Shown: positions 1 to 7,602, counted from the first letter of the stretch. The stretch is 17,106 nt of DNA from an uncultured Collinsella sp. (GCA_900548515.1 URKU01000038.1:1-17106); one strand, 5' to 3'. Made by a program: numbers and translations. The notes: generated by a model not told the origin, from the sequence alone.

Positions 1-34
1 GAGGTCAGAAGTTCAAATCTTCTAACGCCCACCA
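1..34 (+). tRNA. tRNA, 3' end only (isotype not determinable)
   Basis: The window opens inside a tRNA gene. The T arm is complete: stem AGAAG (7-11), seven-base loop TTCAAAT (12-18) and matching stem CTTCT (19-23). It is followed by seven acceptor bases AACGCCC (24-30), discriminator A31 and an encoded CCA (32-34). The 5' half, including the anticodon, lies before the window, so the amino acid cannot be named. The acceptor implies a 5' end of GGGCGTT. tRNA 3' ends are common integration sites, and accessory-looking genes follow, but no second copy of this end was seen in the window. Confidence 0.9.
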
Positions 35-42
35 AATGTTCG

Positions 43-80
43 CAGCTCAGAGGCTATGTCCTCTGGGCTGTTTTGTTTTA
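43..80 (+). terminator. Rho-independent terminator of the tRNA gene
   Basis: CAGCTCAGAGG (43-53) pairs with CCTCTGGGCTG (60-70) around a six-base loop, giving 11 pairs including one U-G wobble. The T-rich tail TTTTGTTTTA follows at once (71-80). It begins 8 bases after the CCA end, the expected place for termination of the tRNA transcript. The remaining bases to 276 show no gene; no convincing promoter was seen there. Confidence 0.85.
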
Positions 81-276
81 TGTCGCCAAATCAGCTGGCA
101 GCTCCAACCGCCCAAGCAACCACCCTGCCCATACACAAAACCGCGTCAATAGCCACCGAGGCCGAGGCCAACGCGTCTCGAACCCATCCGAGCCGCAACT
201 CCTCAGCAAAACGCCGCGATGTCTGCGCCCTGCGGTATCCTTGAGCCACTTACACCTGCAGCACCAAGGAGCCACC

Positions 277-963
277 ATGCGCACCGAGCTCGATGTCCCC
301 TTTTCGCACAAAGAAGAAGCCAAGGCGCTGGGCGCCAAATGGGACCGGACCAAGAAGATCTGGTATGTACCCAGCGGCGTCAACCCCGAGCCCTTTGCCG
401 AGTGGCTGCCCGGTGTTGACCGATCCGACCCCTCAGCGCCGTATATATATCTAGTACTGGGCAAGCGCGAGTGCTGGAAGTGTCACAAAGAGACCTCGGT
501 CGCGGCCTTCGGCATTCCCTATCGAACCGATAACGACGAGAGCGTCGCCATCGCGCACGCGCCCAACGAATCCGGGCACATTGCCATCGACACGGCCAAC
601 GCCAACGCACTCGCCATCGTGCCCGCTCTTGGCTGCGTGCCGGGCGAGATCCGCGACTACCTTCATAAGCGCTGCGGCTACAAGCCCGTAGGCGCGCGAG
701 CCTCCAAAGCCCCGTCGCTCGGCAACACGTGCACCAGTTGCGACGCGCTGCAAGGCAGTCGCTATCTGTTCGAGGAGCCCTCGTCCCCGTTTGCCCTCAC
801 TGCCATCAACAAGCTGCCGGCACTGGAGTTTATACGCGTCGAAGTTGCCGGCGTCTTTGGCGTCCCGGCCACGCGTACCGACTTTGACCAGGCGCTCTTT
901 ACCTGGGCACGCGACCATCACGCCGAGTTCCACAAGCAACTCGGTGAGGGGATTTATTTGTAG
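277..963 (+). CDS. DUF5710-domain protein with two CxxC pairs
   Basis: A 228-residue protein. Residues 1-40 match the DUF5710 pattern: a short LDVPF strand, then KEEAKALGAKWD and KKIWYVP. That small domain is known from plasmid and phage primase-like and DNA-processing proteins and is often joined to other modules. Two cysteine pairs follow, C66/C69 (CWKC) and C152/C155 (CTSC), which could together bind one zinc, with C120 and C133 between them. The start is the ATG at 277, preceded by AAGGAG (266-271) at 5 bases; the reading frame is open further upstream, but that part lacks a ribosome site. It has no signal peptide or membrane segment and stands alone on its strand after the tRNA terminator. 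The domain call is firm; function is unknown, with nucleic-acid binding an inference. Confidence 0.8.
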   Translation: MRTELDVPFSHKEEAKALGAKWDRTKKIWYVPSGVNPEPFAEWLPGVDRSDPSAPYIYLVLGKRECWKCHKETSVAAFGIPYRTDNDESVAIAHAPNESGHIAIDTANANALAIVPALGCVPGEIRDYLHKRCGYKPVGARASKAPSLGNTCTSCDALQGSRYLFEEPSSPFALTAINKLPALEFIRVEVAGVFGVPATRTDFDQALFTWARDHHAEFHKQLGEGIYL

Positions 964-1001
964 GGACGGAGAGGCCTTCACAGTCAGCTCCTCCGCATCA
1001 C

Positions 1002-1286
1002 CTATCCCTCGTCGCCGGCGTCGTACACGATATCGAGGCCACAAACGGGGCATTTCTCCGGATACACCGGCATATGAACGCCTGTCTGTTTTCTCACTTC
1101 GTCGCTGAACCTGTCGCGCGCATCGATGAACCGAATGTCGAGACACGGTATTTGCGAGCCGCAGCAAGGGCAGGTGACGACAAACGACCCGCAATCAACC
1201 TCTACGCTCGGAAACATATTGTTGTCTATAAGGGCACACGGCAGTTTTCCGTACTTCCCCATCGCAATATCGCCTCGCCAGCTCAT
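1002..1286 (-). CDS. Small zinc-ribbon protein (unknown function)
   Basis: A 94-residue protein with two paired-cysteine knuckles: CPCCG followed by a further Cys in IPCLD, and CPVCG close to the C-terminus. This is the layout of a treble-clef or zinc-ribbon fold. The start is fixed by context: its ATG (1286-1284) overlaps the TGA of the upstream gene as ATGA, and a GAGGGGAG-like ribosome site lies just before it. The reading frame runs further upstream, but that part only shadows the neighbour. The overlap implies translational coupling with the restriction-endonuclease-like gene, so the two products probably act together. No family was recognised. Confidence 0.65.
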   Translation of the reverse strand: MSWRGDIAMGKYGKLPCALIDNNMFPSVEVDCGSFVVTCPCCGSQIPCLDIRFIDARDRFSDEVRKQTGVHMPVYPEKCPVCGLDIVYDAGDEG

Positions 1287-1852
1287 ACACGCTCCCCTCT
1301 CGCTATACAAAACAGGAAGAGCATGCACCGGCGGGCATGCGCGAGATTGCATCGCCACGCGATCCGATCAAACAACACGATCGTCAAAGAATGCCAAAGC
1401 CAAATTTCATCGTCGGTCACACCCTGTCCGGCAAACTCAATATCGACGGGTATGTGCTTCAGATAACTCATGTCGGGCGCAAAACGAGGGTCCGGTCCGC
1501 CTTTATGAACAGGACCGTGCAGAACAAACCATCCGTTTTCGGGCTCGAACCGCTCAACAAACGCAAGGCCGAGCACCTTATAGCCCACCTCGGTTGCAAA
1601 TATGACTCCGACTGGGACGCCACATTCCATGCAGTTGAGCATTTTACGGTTGTAATTCTGGTCTCGAAAACCAACGGTACCCGGCGCTTGAACCGAGTAC
1701 TTAATGACCCACGTACCATCGTCCAAATAGAGCGGAGGCACATCGTTGATGCTCTCGGTTTGCCGCTGGCGCGCTTGTACCCCGCTACCCCACTTCCCTG
1801 TATACTGATGTAGCACGTGTTTCATCCGGGCTTGTTGGGCCGGGTCTTTCAT
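1283..1852 (-). CDS. HNH-restriction-endonuclease-like N-terminal domain protein lacking HNH part
   Basis: A 189-residue protein. Residues about 40-120 resemble the N-terminal domain that precedes HNH nuclease modules in many actinobacterial putative restriction endonucleases: a DGTWVIKYS strand, then FRDQNYNRKML, GVPVGVIF, and YKVLGLAFVERF. Those proteins are usually nearer 280-300 residues and end in an HNH domain. Here no HNH motif is seen, and the last 35 residues (HSLTIVLFDRIAW to the end) look unlike a folded domain. It may be a degraded or frame-shifted nuclease, or a stand-alone reader domain working with the coupled zinc-ribbon protein. The start is uncertain: ATG 1852 or ATG 1825; neither has a good ribosome site. 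It diverges from the gene at 1864 with only 11 bp between starts. The family assignment is from memory of the motif pattern. Confidence 0.6.
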   Translation of the reverse strand: MKDPAQQARMKHVLHQYTGKWGSGVQARQRQTESINDVPPLYLDDGTWVIKYSVQAPGTVGFRDQNYNRKMLNCMECGVPVGVIFATEVGYKVLGLAFVERFEPENGWFVLHGPVHKGGPDPRFAPDMSYLKHIPVDIEFAGQGVTDDEIWLWHSLTIVLFDRIAWRCNLAHARRCMLFLFCIARGERV

Positions 1853-1863
1853 GGGAGGTTCTT

Positions 1864-2355
1864 GTGGCTGTTTCGAATCCGCCTAAGGGAAGCGTTTCTT
1901 CTTCGTCCATCAAGCCGGTTACACGCAAGGCCGTGCGCTGCCAGCGCGAGGTCGCCTGGCTTGTCACGCAGGCAGCAGGCAGACTCGTGGCGAGCACGGA
2001 GGACGTCAATGCTCCCACACCGAGCTTTGTGCTGGCAGCGGCGCTGAATCGAGTACGCCAGCTGGAACTCGTCGCACAAGAAGACGGCAGCCATCTTGGC
2101 TACCAGGACGCTATGGCGCCCGACCTGTTGACCTTTTGTCGCATGACCAAATTGCCCGCCGCGCCCAATACGCTTTCGGACGCAGGCTACATGTTTACGC
2201 TCTCGGGCGCGGACCTTATCCGCGACATCTATGCATACTGCAGCGAGCTCGCCGAGCGCCACGTCTTTGACGCGGCAGAAGTCAAACCGGGAAATGTCAT
2301 CAAGCTGGTTCTTAGGCTGTTCCTGATAGACGGGTTCGGGGCCATGCCGGCGTAA
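1864..2355 (+). CDS. Hypothetical protein, 163 residues
   Basis: A 163-residue protein not recognised as any family. The start is taken as GTG 1864 because GGGAGG (1853-1858) lies 5 bases upstream; no nearby ATG is as good. The N-terminal 20 residues are Ser/Pro/Lys-rich and probably disordered. The rest is predicted helical, with a helix around QREVAWLVTQAAGRLVA and a C-terminal helix pair (LIRDIYAYCSELAERHVF, then NVIKLVLRLFLIDGF). No signal peptide, membrane segment or cysteine cluster is apparent. The ribosome site lies beside the start of the divergent gene, so the two promoters must overlap the opposing coding sequence. It ends 100 bp before the convergent AlbA_2 gene. Confidence 0.6.
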   Translation: MAVSNPPKGSVSSSSIKPVTRKAVRCQREVAWLVTQAAGRLVASTEDVNAPTPSFVLAAALNRVRQLELVAQEDGSHLGYQDAMAPDLLTFCRMTKLPAAPNTLSDAGYMFTLSGADLIRDIYAYCSELAERHVFDAAEVKPGNVIKLVLRLFLIDGFGAMPA

Positions 2356-2401
2356 GCCGAGTCTTTAGCATCACCGTCAACTGGGCAACAACCGCTTTAC
2401 C

Positions 2402-2450
2402 TTAGTGGGCGCCAATCGAGGGTCGATTATTGAGTCGCCTCGTCCACTAA
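2402..2450. terminator. Possible bidirectional terminator between convergent genes
   Basis: An outer inverted repeat TTAGTGG (2402-2408) / CCACTAA (2444-2450) encloses an inner perfect hairpin AATCGA-GGG-TCGATT (2414-2428). It sits between the ends of the plus-strand gene (2355) and the minus-strand gene (2456). No long T run follows on either side, so termination is inferred from position and structure. Confidence 0.35.
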
Positions 2451-2455
2451 CGCAT

Positions 2456-3922
2456 TTATTCCACGCGCTCTGACAGTCGATATTTGCGGTTGCGGCTCGT
2501 CGCCGGCGCCGTGGGCTCAAGCTCGCCTTGAGCAATGAGCGCGTTGACGCGCGACCTAACCTGGGAAATTGTAAGCCCCGTGCGTTCTGCCAGCTCACGC
2601 GTCCCCAGCTCGCCGTAGTGTTTGAGTGCCGTCACAATTAAGCCCCCGCCATGATCGACCGGCTCGATCTTTGAACGGTAAAGTACGACTTTGAACCGAT
2701 CGAACCCCGGGCAGAACAGGGGCTCGGCCAGACCATGCGCGCGCATGGCATCGATCATCATCGGGATGCCCGAGCCATTGCCCTCAGCCGGCGAACCTGC
2801 GCCATCCGGCAGCGGGACAATCGACATGAGTTTCACGAGCGTCGCGTTACGGCATCGGGAGCTGCCGTCAAACAAGTTCTCGCGAGTCTTTCCCCCGTAA
2901 AGGCCGCCAGGATTCGTCACCTCGACACGATCGTCAAAGACGTCGACGGCAATCGATTGTCCACAGAACCGATCCCCGTATTCTCGATGGATTACGGCGT
3001 TGGCGATTGCCTCGCGCAGAACCTCCTCGGGAATCTCCAGCGAGTCGACACGCGAGACGCCTTGGACGGTCGAGGTTCGCCGCAAATTCTTGGCGACGGC
3101 CGCGACAGCATCCGAGATCATCTCGCCCAACGTTCCCTCACAGATTGTGCGGTCCATGAACCTCAGCGACCCCGCCATGCCCTTCTGAGTTCCCGCATGG
3201 ACAGCCACGTCAATGAAGAGCTTGGGATAGAACTGCTGAGGGTAGGTGCCCACAACTAGGAGTCCAGCCTTGGTGACATTGCCCTGGGAATCAAAGATAT
3301 TTAGGCGCTCCAGCTTCGTTTGTTTGTCCGGCGCGCCGCGCATTGCCCGGGGCGTCAACGAGAAAGCCCGATCTATCGTACGGTCGACCAGCGCCTCGTC
3401 GAGATCGTCCGCGCCCGCGCCCGCCACCGCGTCGCGATCGCTCGGAGTCGCTCGACCGTATGACGCCAATGCGAGCACCTCGGTCGACGAAAGCGGGACA
3501 TCTTTGTCATCGATGCGTTTGTAGCTGCCACCTTGAGCGCCCCGCTCTATGACATAACAAGGCTTGCTCGACGGGTCGAGCTCCTCAATCGTGATGACCA
3601 GAACCACGGTGCCCTGGAGCTCCACGCGCTCAATGGTGTATTTGGGCGGATTGGCCAGCTTTCCGCGACCGCCCGCATCACCCATGCCCGCCACGAATTG
3701 GTTGAGCACTTTCTCGGTCTCAAAGTTTGCAACTGGGACAAAACCCGCGCGCTCGCTCACTCCGAGCACGATGATGCCGCCGGCGGTGTTTGCGAAAGCG
3801 CTGACCGTTTCCCATACGTCGCGGGAAAGCGTTGTGGCGCTCTCCTTGACCTCGACGTTAAGATCGTCCGAGCCCATGCGCCTTAAAGACTCGAGCAGAC
3901 CGGTCAGTTCGTTTTCGTTCAT
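2456..3922 (-). CDS. AlbA_2/Schlafen-type ATP-binding protein with C-terminal winged helix
   Basis: A 488-residue protein of the group often labelled RNA-binding domain-containing protein or ATP-dependent DNA helicase RecG-like regulator. Residues about 20-150 form an AlbA_2 (divergent AAA-4) domain, with VEVKES near 23 and SAFANTAGGIIVLGV at 41-55. Residues about 300-390 carry GHKL-type ATPase motifs: REAIANAVIHREY (303-315), DDRVEVTNPGGL (330-341) and GNGSGIPMM (381-389). Residues 428-488 are a winged helix ending in a basic tail. ATG 3922 is chosen because AAAGGA lies 7 bases before it; GTG 3928 would sit only 1 base from that site. No operon partner is seen. Upstream are two clusters of TTATCTCTC boxes, the natural candidate for binding by its own winged helix. 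Such proteins occur in defence and mobile regions; the exact role is unknown. Confidence 0.85.
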   Translation of the reverse strand: MNENELTGLLESLRRMGSDDLNVEVKESATTLSRDVWETVSAFANTAGGIIVLGVSERAGFVPVANFETEKVLNQFVAGMGDAGGRGKLANPPKYTIERVELQGTVVLVITIEELDPSSKPCYVIERGAQGGSYKRIDDKDVPLSSTEVLALASYGRATPSDRDAVAGAGADDLDEALVDRTIDRAFSLTPRAMRGAPDKQTKLERLNIFDSQGNVTKAGLLVVGTYPQQFYPKLFIDVAVHAGTQKGMAGSLRFMDRTICEGTLGEMISDAVAAVAKNLRRTSTVQGVSRVDSLEIPEEVLREAIANAVIHREYGDRFCGQSIAVDVFDDRVEVTNPGGLYGGKTRENLFDGSSRCRNATLVKLMSIVPLPDGAGSPAEGNGSGIPMMIDAMRAHGLAEPLFCPGFDRFKVVLYRSKIEPVDHGGGLIVTALKHYGELGTRELAERTGLTISQVRSRVNALIAQGELEPTAPATSRNRKYRLSERVE

Positions 3923-3984
3923 CTGCACGTCCTTTCGCTCGGTTCTGCGAAGAATGCCGCGAATGAATTTCCTTCGTCTCTCAG

Positions 3985-4048
3985 TTATCTCTCGTAATTA
4001 TCTCTCATCTTTCTGTTATCTCTCATATTAGAGATGAGTGAGAGATAA
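3985..4048. promoter_or_regulatory. TTATCTCTC box cluster 1 (probable operator)
   Basis: Three exact direct copies of the 9-mer TTATCTCTC lie at 3985, 3998 and 4016 (steps of 13 and 18 bp). One exact inverted copy, GAGAGATAA, lies at 4040-4048. The cluster is 63-126 bp upstream of the start codon of the AlbA_2/winged-helix gene, which reads away to the left. Iterated identical boxes in a promoter region are typical of a cooperative DNA-binding regulator; autoregulation by the neighbouring winged-helix protein is an inference. Confidence 0.7.
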
Positions 4049-4100
4049 AAGATAAGATGTCTGCCATCTGTTTCATATAAACATGTTTTTGCTGGTAGAA

Positions 4101-4129
4101 CAATCGGTATTGAGATAATACCATGATTG
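4101..4129. repeat. Inverted repeat between the two box clusters
   Basis: CAATC + GGTATT (4101-4111) matches AATACC + AT + GATTG (4117-4129), so 11 bases pair around a 5-base centre with a 2-base bulge. The surroundings are unusually AT-rich for this genome. It could be a second operator or mark the promoter of the AlbA_2 gene. No convincing -35/-10 pair was identified. Confidence 0.5.
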
Positions 4130-4149
4130 CTTGTCTCTTTACTGCTCAG

Positions 4150-4219
4150 TTATCTCTCATATTTATCTCTCGTCTTTCTGTTATCTCTCGTATTCGTGAC
4201 GAATGAGAGATGAGAGATG
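4150..4219. promoter_or_regulatory. TTATCTCTC box cluster 2 (duplicate of cluster 1)
   Basis: Three exact direct copies of TTATCTCTC lie at 4150, 4163 and 4181, repeating the 13- and 18-bp steps of cluster 1. Inverted copies follow (GAGAGAT at 4205-4211 and again at 4212-4218 in a near repeat). Both clusters are preceded by CTCAG, and the spacer CTTTCTG before the third box is shared. The whole block is offset from cluster 1 by 165 bp and looks like an ancient duplication kept in geometry. Confidence 0.7.
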
Positions 4220-4230
4220 TGCGGGCGGCG

Positions 4231-4356
4231 GATGAGCGTGGATTTTGGACGGTCGGGAAATGAGGGTGGATATTTGGACGGTATTTGGGCGTTTTGAGGC
4301 TGATTCCGTCCGAAAATCCACTCTCATTCGATAGGCGTCCAAGTTTCCACGCTCGC
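4231..4356. repeat. Four copies of a 22-bp element in head-to-head arrangement
   Basis: A unit close to ATGAGnGTGGATTTTGGACGG occurs four times: direct at 4231-4252 and 4260-4281, inverted at 4306-4327 and 4335-4356. The two direct copies face the two inverted copies, making a large interrupted palindrome centred near 4293. It lies between the AlbA_2 gene and the M16C peptidase gene, reading divergently. The GTGGATTTTTGG core resembles the palindromes at 7542 and 10282, so it may belong to the same dispersed repeat family. Confidence 0.6.
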
Positions 4357-4433
4357 GCGGCGGGCACGCGGGGCCTTTACCCAATCCGCTGGCATCGTCT
4401 CCAGTTCGCCGCAGAGCCGCGGCCCCATATGGG

Positions 4434-4475
4434 TATACTCTCGAGGATTCGACTCGATTCGCCCCCGCTGGGGCG
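4434..4475 (+). promoter_or_regulatory. Possible -10 and leader hairpin of the M16C peptidase gene
   Basis: TATACT (4434-4439) is a good -10 sequence, though no clear -35 is found at the usual distance. A leader hairpin CGCCCC-CGCT-GGGGCG (4460-4475) ends only 2 bases before the AAAGGAG ribosome site (4478-4484), so its folding could affect translation. Confidence 0.35.
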
Positions 4476-4491
4476 TCAAAGGAGACTGCAT

Positions 4492-7400
4492 ATGCCCACC
4501 ACCTCAACCGACCCGCGCGCCGCTGCCTCCGCACTGCTGGTGCCTGGCACCACCTGCCACGGCTTTGCCGTCGAGCGCCGCGAGACCGTGCCCGAGCTCG
4601 ACTCGGACGCCTACGTGATGCGCCACACTGCCTCGGGCGCTCGCCTGCTGTACCTGGCGTGCGACGACGAAAACAAGGCCTTTGCCATTGGCTTTAAGAC
4701 GCCGCCGGCCGATTCCACCGGCGTGTTCCATATTCTTGAGCATTCGGTGCTGTGCGGATCGGCCAAGTTTCCCGTCAAGGAGCCGTTTGTCGACCTGATC
4801 AAGAGCTCCATGCAGACGTTTCTCAACGCCATGACCTACCCCGACAAGACCATCTACCCCGTTGCCACCACCAACGAGCAGGATCTGTACAACCTGATGG
4901 ACGTGTACCTGGACGCGGTGTTCAACCCGGCCATCTATACCAAGCCGACCATTTTTGAGCAGGAGGGCTGGCACTACGAGCTGGACCTGCCGCAGGGCAC
5001 CGAAGGCGAGGGCGACGGCAGCGCCGCCAGACTGCGCGAGGGCACGCTGCGCTATAACGGCGTGGTGTTCAACGAGATGAAGGGTGCGCTGTCCGATCCC
5101 ATGAGCGTGTTGGACGACGCCGTCAACGCCGCGCTCTATCCCGACACCGCCTATGCGCACGAAAGCGGTGGCGACCCGCGCGCGATTCCCGCGCTCACCT
5201 ACGAGCAGTTCCTGGACACGCACGCGCGCCACTACAATCCTTCCAACTCCTACATCACGCTTTACGGCGACCTGGACGTGGACCGCGCCCTGGCCTTTTT
5301 GGACGAGCGCTATCTGTCGCAGCCGAGTGCCGCGAGCCGCCGCATGGACGCTGCCGTCGCCGCCGGCGAGGACCCGTCCACGCTGGCGCCCAATCCGCTG
5401 GGCGTGCAGGCGCCCGTGACCTGCGAGTACAAGCGCATCGAGATGGCTACCACGCCCGAGAACGCCCTGGTGGGCCTGGGCCTTGTGCTGGGCAGCGCGC
5501 TCGACCGCAAGCGCACGATCGCAGCGGATATCCTGTTCGAGGCGCTGCTGGGCTCCAACGAAGCACCGGTTAAGAAGGCCATTCTGGCCGCCGGCCTGGG
5601 CGGCAACGTGGCGAGCTACACCGCGGCCGAGAGCCTGCAGCCCTACGAGCTCATCATGCTGCAAAACGCGCAGCCCGGCGTGGCGCGCGAGCTGCGCCGC
5701 GTGTTCCAGGACGCCTGCCGCGACCTATGCGAGCATGGCGTTCCGCGCGAGCGCCTGGAAGCCATCATCAGCAGCAACGAATACGACCTGCGCCAGCGCG
5801 ACTACGGTATCGCCGACGGCGTGGCCGTTGCGTGCGACGCGCTGAGCACCTGGCTCTACGATGACGACGCCGCGACGCTGGCGCTCAAGTACGGCCCGGT
5901 GTACGAGGAGCTGCGTGGCGAGCTGGACGGCAGCTATTTTGAGGACCTGCTGCGCGAACTGGTGCTGCAGAACGATCACATGGCACTGGTCGAGCTGGTG
6001 CCGGTGGACGCCACCGAGGGTTCGGAGGGTGCCGAGGCCGCCGAGCTGGCAGCCAAGCGGGACGCCATGACCGATGCCGAGCTGGCCGACGTGGTCGAGC
6101 GCACGGCAGCACTGCGTGCCGCACAGGAGGCGGAAGACACACCCGAGGCCAAGGCCACACTGCCGCGTCTGCGCGTGTCCGACATTGGCGAGGCGCGCCC
6201 CGAGCCGCCGCTAGTCGTGGACACGACCGCGCCCATCCCCTGCCTGCGCCACGGCATCCCCACCAACCGTCTGGCCTACGCCATGCAGTATTTCGACCTG
6301 AGCTGCGTCGCGTTTGAGGATCTGCCCTATGTGACGCTGCTCTGCCGCCTGCTCAAGCAGCTGCCCACACGCGAGCATTCGGCCGAGGAGCTCGACAATT
6401 TACTTGCCGGCAAACTGGGCTTTTTGAGCTTTACGACCGAGGTCATGACGCAGCCCGACGTGGACGGCGTGCGCCCTTACTTGCTGGTGAGCGCCGGCGC
6501 CCTGTCCGAAAAGATCGACGCGCTGGCGAGCCTACCGCGCGAGGTGTGGTCGAGCACATTGCTGGCGGACGCCGATGCCGACCGCGTGCGCGACGTGCTC
6601 ACGCAGATTCGTATTGGGCTTGAGCAGGGCTTTATCAACAACGGCCACTCGGCGGCGCTCGGTCGCGCGATGAGCTACAGCTCGTCTTCGGCCGTGGTGC
6701 GTGAGCAGCTCTCGGGCGTAGACTTCTACCTGTTCCTGCGCGATTTGCTCGGCCACTTTGACGAGCGCCTGGACGGCCTGCGTGCCAAGCTTGCCGAGCT
6801 GGCAGGCCGCATCTTTGTGGCCGACGGCTGCCTGGCGAGCTTTACCGGCAGCGATGAGGACTTTAACGCGTACTGGGCCGCCGCGGGCGACTTGGGACTG
6901 GGAGCTGGCGACGGCGCCGATGCCGGCCGCGACGCGCTCGTGGTGCCGACGCCGTGCGACCGCCACGAGGCTTTTGTCATCCCCAGCGACATCTGCTTTG
7001 CCGCGCGTGCGTGCGATCCGCGTCGCCTGGGCATTGACGTGACGGGTGCCTGGGCCGTGGCTGCCAATGCGCTCTCCTACGATTACCTGTGGAACGAGAT
7101 TCGCGTGAAGGGTGGTGCGTACGGCTGCGGATTCCGCGCGGCCGGCGAGCGTCAGGCGGCGTTCTACACCTACCGCGACCCGGCGATCGATCCTTCGATT
7201 GAGCGCGTGGAGCGCGCGGGTGCATGGCTTGGCAGCTTTGAGCCCGACGAGGCCGCCTTTGAGGGCTTTATCGTGAGCTGCGTGAGCGGCATGGACGCGC
7301 CGGTGAAGCCGTACGCGCTCACCAAGCGCCGCAACACGACCTACCTGGCCGGGCTCGATCCACATGCACGCGAGGAGCGCCGCGCCCAGATGCTCGCCGC

Positions 7401-7536
7401 CACGCCCGGTAAGCTGCGCTCGCTCGGCGCCGACGTGACGCGCATCGCAGCCGAGTCGCCCACCTGCGTCTTTGGCGGCCGAGACGTCATCGCCAAGAGC
7501 AACGCCGGCTTTAACGTCGTCAACCTGTTGGGCTAA
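4492..7536 (+). CDS. M16C family zinc metallopeptidase (PreP/insulinase-like)
   Basis: A 1014-residue protein, the usual length for single-chain M16C peptidases (presequence-protease type), which degrade unfolded peptides inside a closed chamber. The inverted zinc motif HxxEH is intact as H80-I-L-E83-H84, and the third ligand is probably E195 in NEMKG. Nearby signatures KFPVKEPF (93-99) and MTYPDKTIYP (114-123) are typical of this subgroup. The second half carries the M16C-associated domain and a final inactive M16 repeat with RVKGGAYGCG. There is no signal peptide, so it should act in the cytoplasm on peptides. ATG 4492 is chosen for AAAGGAG 7 bases upstream; the open frame to 4285 has no such site and covers the repeat region. 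It is transcribed alone, with a terminator after the stop. Confidence 0.93.
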   Translation: MPTTSTDPRAAASALLVPGTTCHGFAVERRETVPELDSDAYVMRHTASGARLLYLACDDENKAFAIGFKTPPADSTGVFHILEHSVLCGSAKFPVKEPFVDLIKSSMQTFLNAMTYPDKTIYPVATTNEQDLYNLMDVYLDAVFNPAIYTKPTIFEQEGWHYELDLPQGTEGEGDGSAARLREGTLRYNGVVFNEMKGALSDPMSVLDDAVNAALYPDTAYAHESGGDPRAIPALTYEQFLDTHARHYNPSNSYITLYGDLDVDRALAFLDERYLSQPSAASRRMDAAVAAGEDPSTLAPNPLGVQAPVTCEYKRIEMATTPENALVGLGLVLGSALDRKRTIAADILFEALLGSNEAPVKKAILAAGLGGNVASYTAAESLQPYELIMLQNAQPGVARELRRVFQDACRDLCEHGVPRERLEAIISSNEYDLRQRDYGIADGVAVACDALSTWLYDDDAATLALKYGPVYEELRGELDGSYFEDLLRELVLQNDHMALVELVPVDATEGSEGAEAAELAAKRDAMTDAELADVVERTAALRAAQEAEDTPEAKATLPRLRVSDIGEARPEPPLVVDTTAPIPCLRHGIPTNRLAYAMQYFDLSCVAFEDLPYVTLLCRLLKQLPTREHSAEELDNLLAGKLGFLSFTTEVMTQPDVDGVRPYLLVSAGALSEKIDALASLPREVWSSTLLADADADRVRDVLTQIRIGLEQGFINNGHSAALGRAMSYSSSSAVVREQLSGVDFYLFLRDLLGHFDERLDGLRAKLAELAGRIFVADGCLASFTGSDEDFNAYWAAAGDLGLGAGDGADAGRDALVVPTPCDRHEAFVIPSDICFAARACDPRRLGIDVTGAWAVAANALSYDYLWNEIRVKGGAYGCGFRAAGERQAAFYTYRDPAIDPSIERVERAGAWLGSFEPDEAAFEGFIVSCVSGMDAPVKPYALTKRRNTTYLAGLDPHAREERRAQMLAATPGKLRSLGADVTRIAAESPTCVFGGRDVIAKSNAGFNVVNLLG

Positions 7537-7541
7537 CGCAC

Positions 7542-7586
7542 AAAGGTAGATTTTTGGGACATGACCGAAAATCTACCTTTTTCTTT
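7542..7586 (+). terminator. Rho-independent terminator of the peptidase gene, also a dispersed palindrome
   Basis: AAAGGTAGATTTT (7542-7554) and AAAATCTACCTTT (7568-7580) form a perfect 13-bp stem around a 13-base loop. The stem ends in TTT and is followed by TTCTTTT. It begins 5 bases after the stop codon. A related palindrome with the same CATG-CCCAAAAATCTA core lies before the dehydrogenase gene at 10282. Confidence 0.75.
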
Positions 7587-7602
7587 TGCCGCAGTCTGCC
7601 GA

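Noticed and set aside
1..34. tRNA end as an attachment site with a second copy in the window
   Set aside because: No second copy of the T-arm/acceptor sequence was found by eye, and no integrase gene is present.
3985..4219. CRISPR array
   Set aside because: Boxes are only 9 bp, spacers are 4-9 bp and conserved between clusters, and no cas genes are present.
4504..5664. Long minus-strand reading frame of 386 residues opposite the peptidase gene
   Set aside because: It is antisense to a gene with intact catalytic motifs, and its Gly/Ala/Val/Arg/His-rich product is typical of a GC-rich shadow frame.
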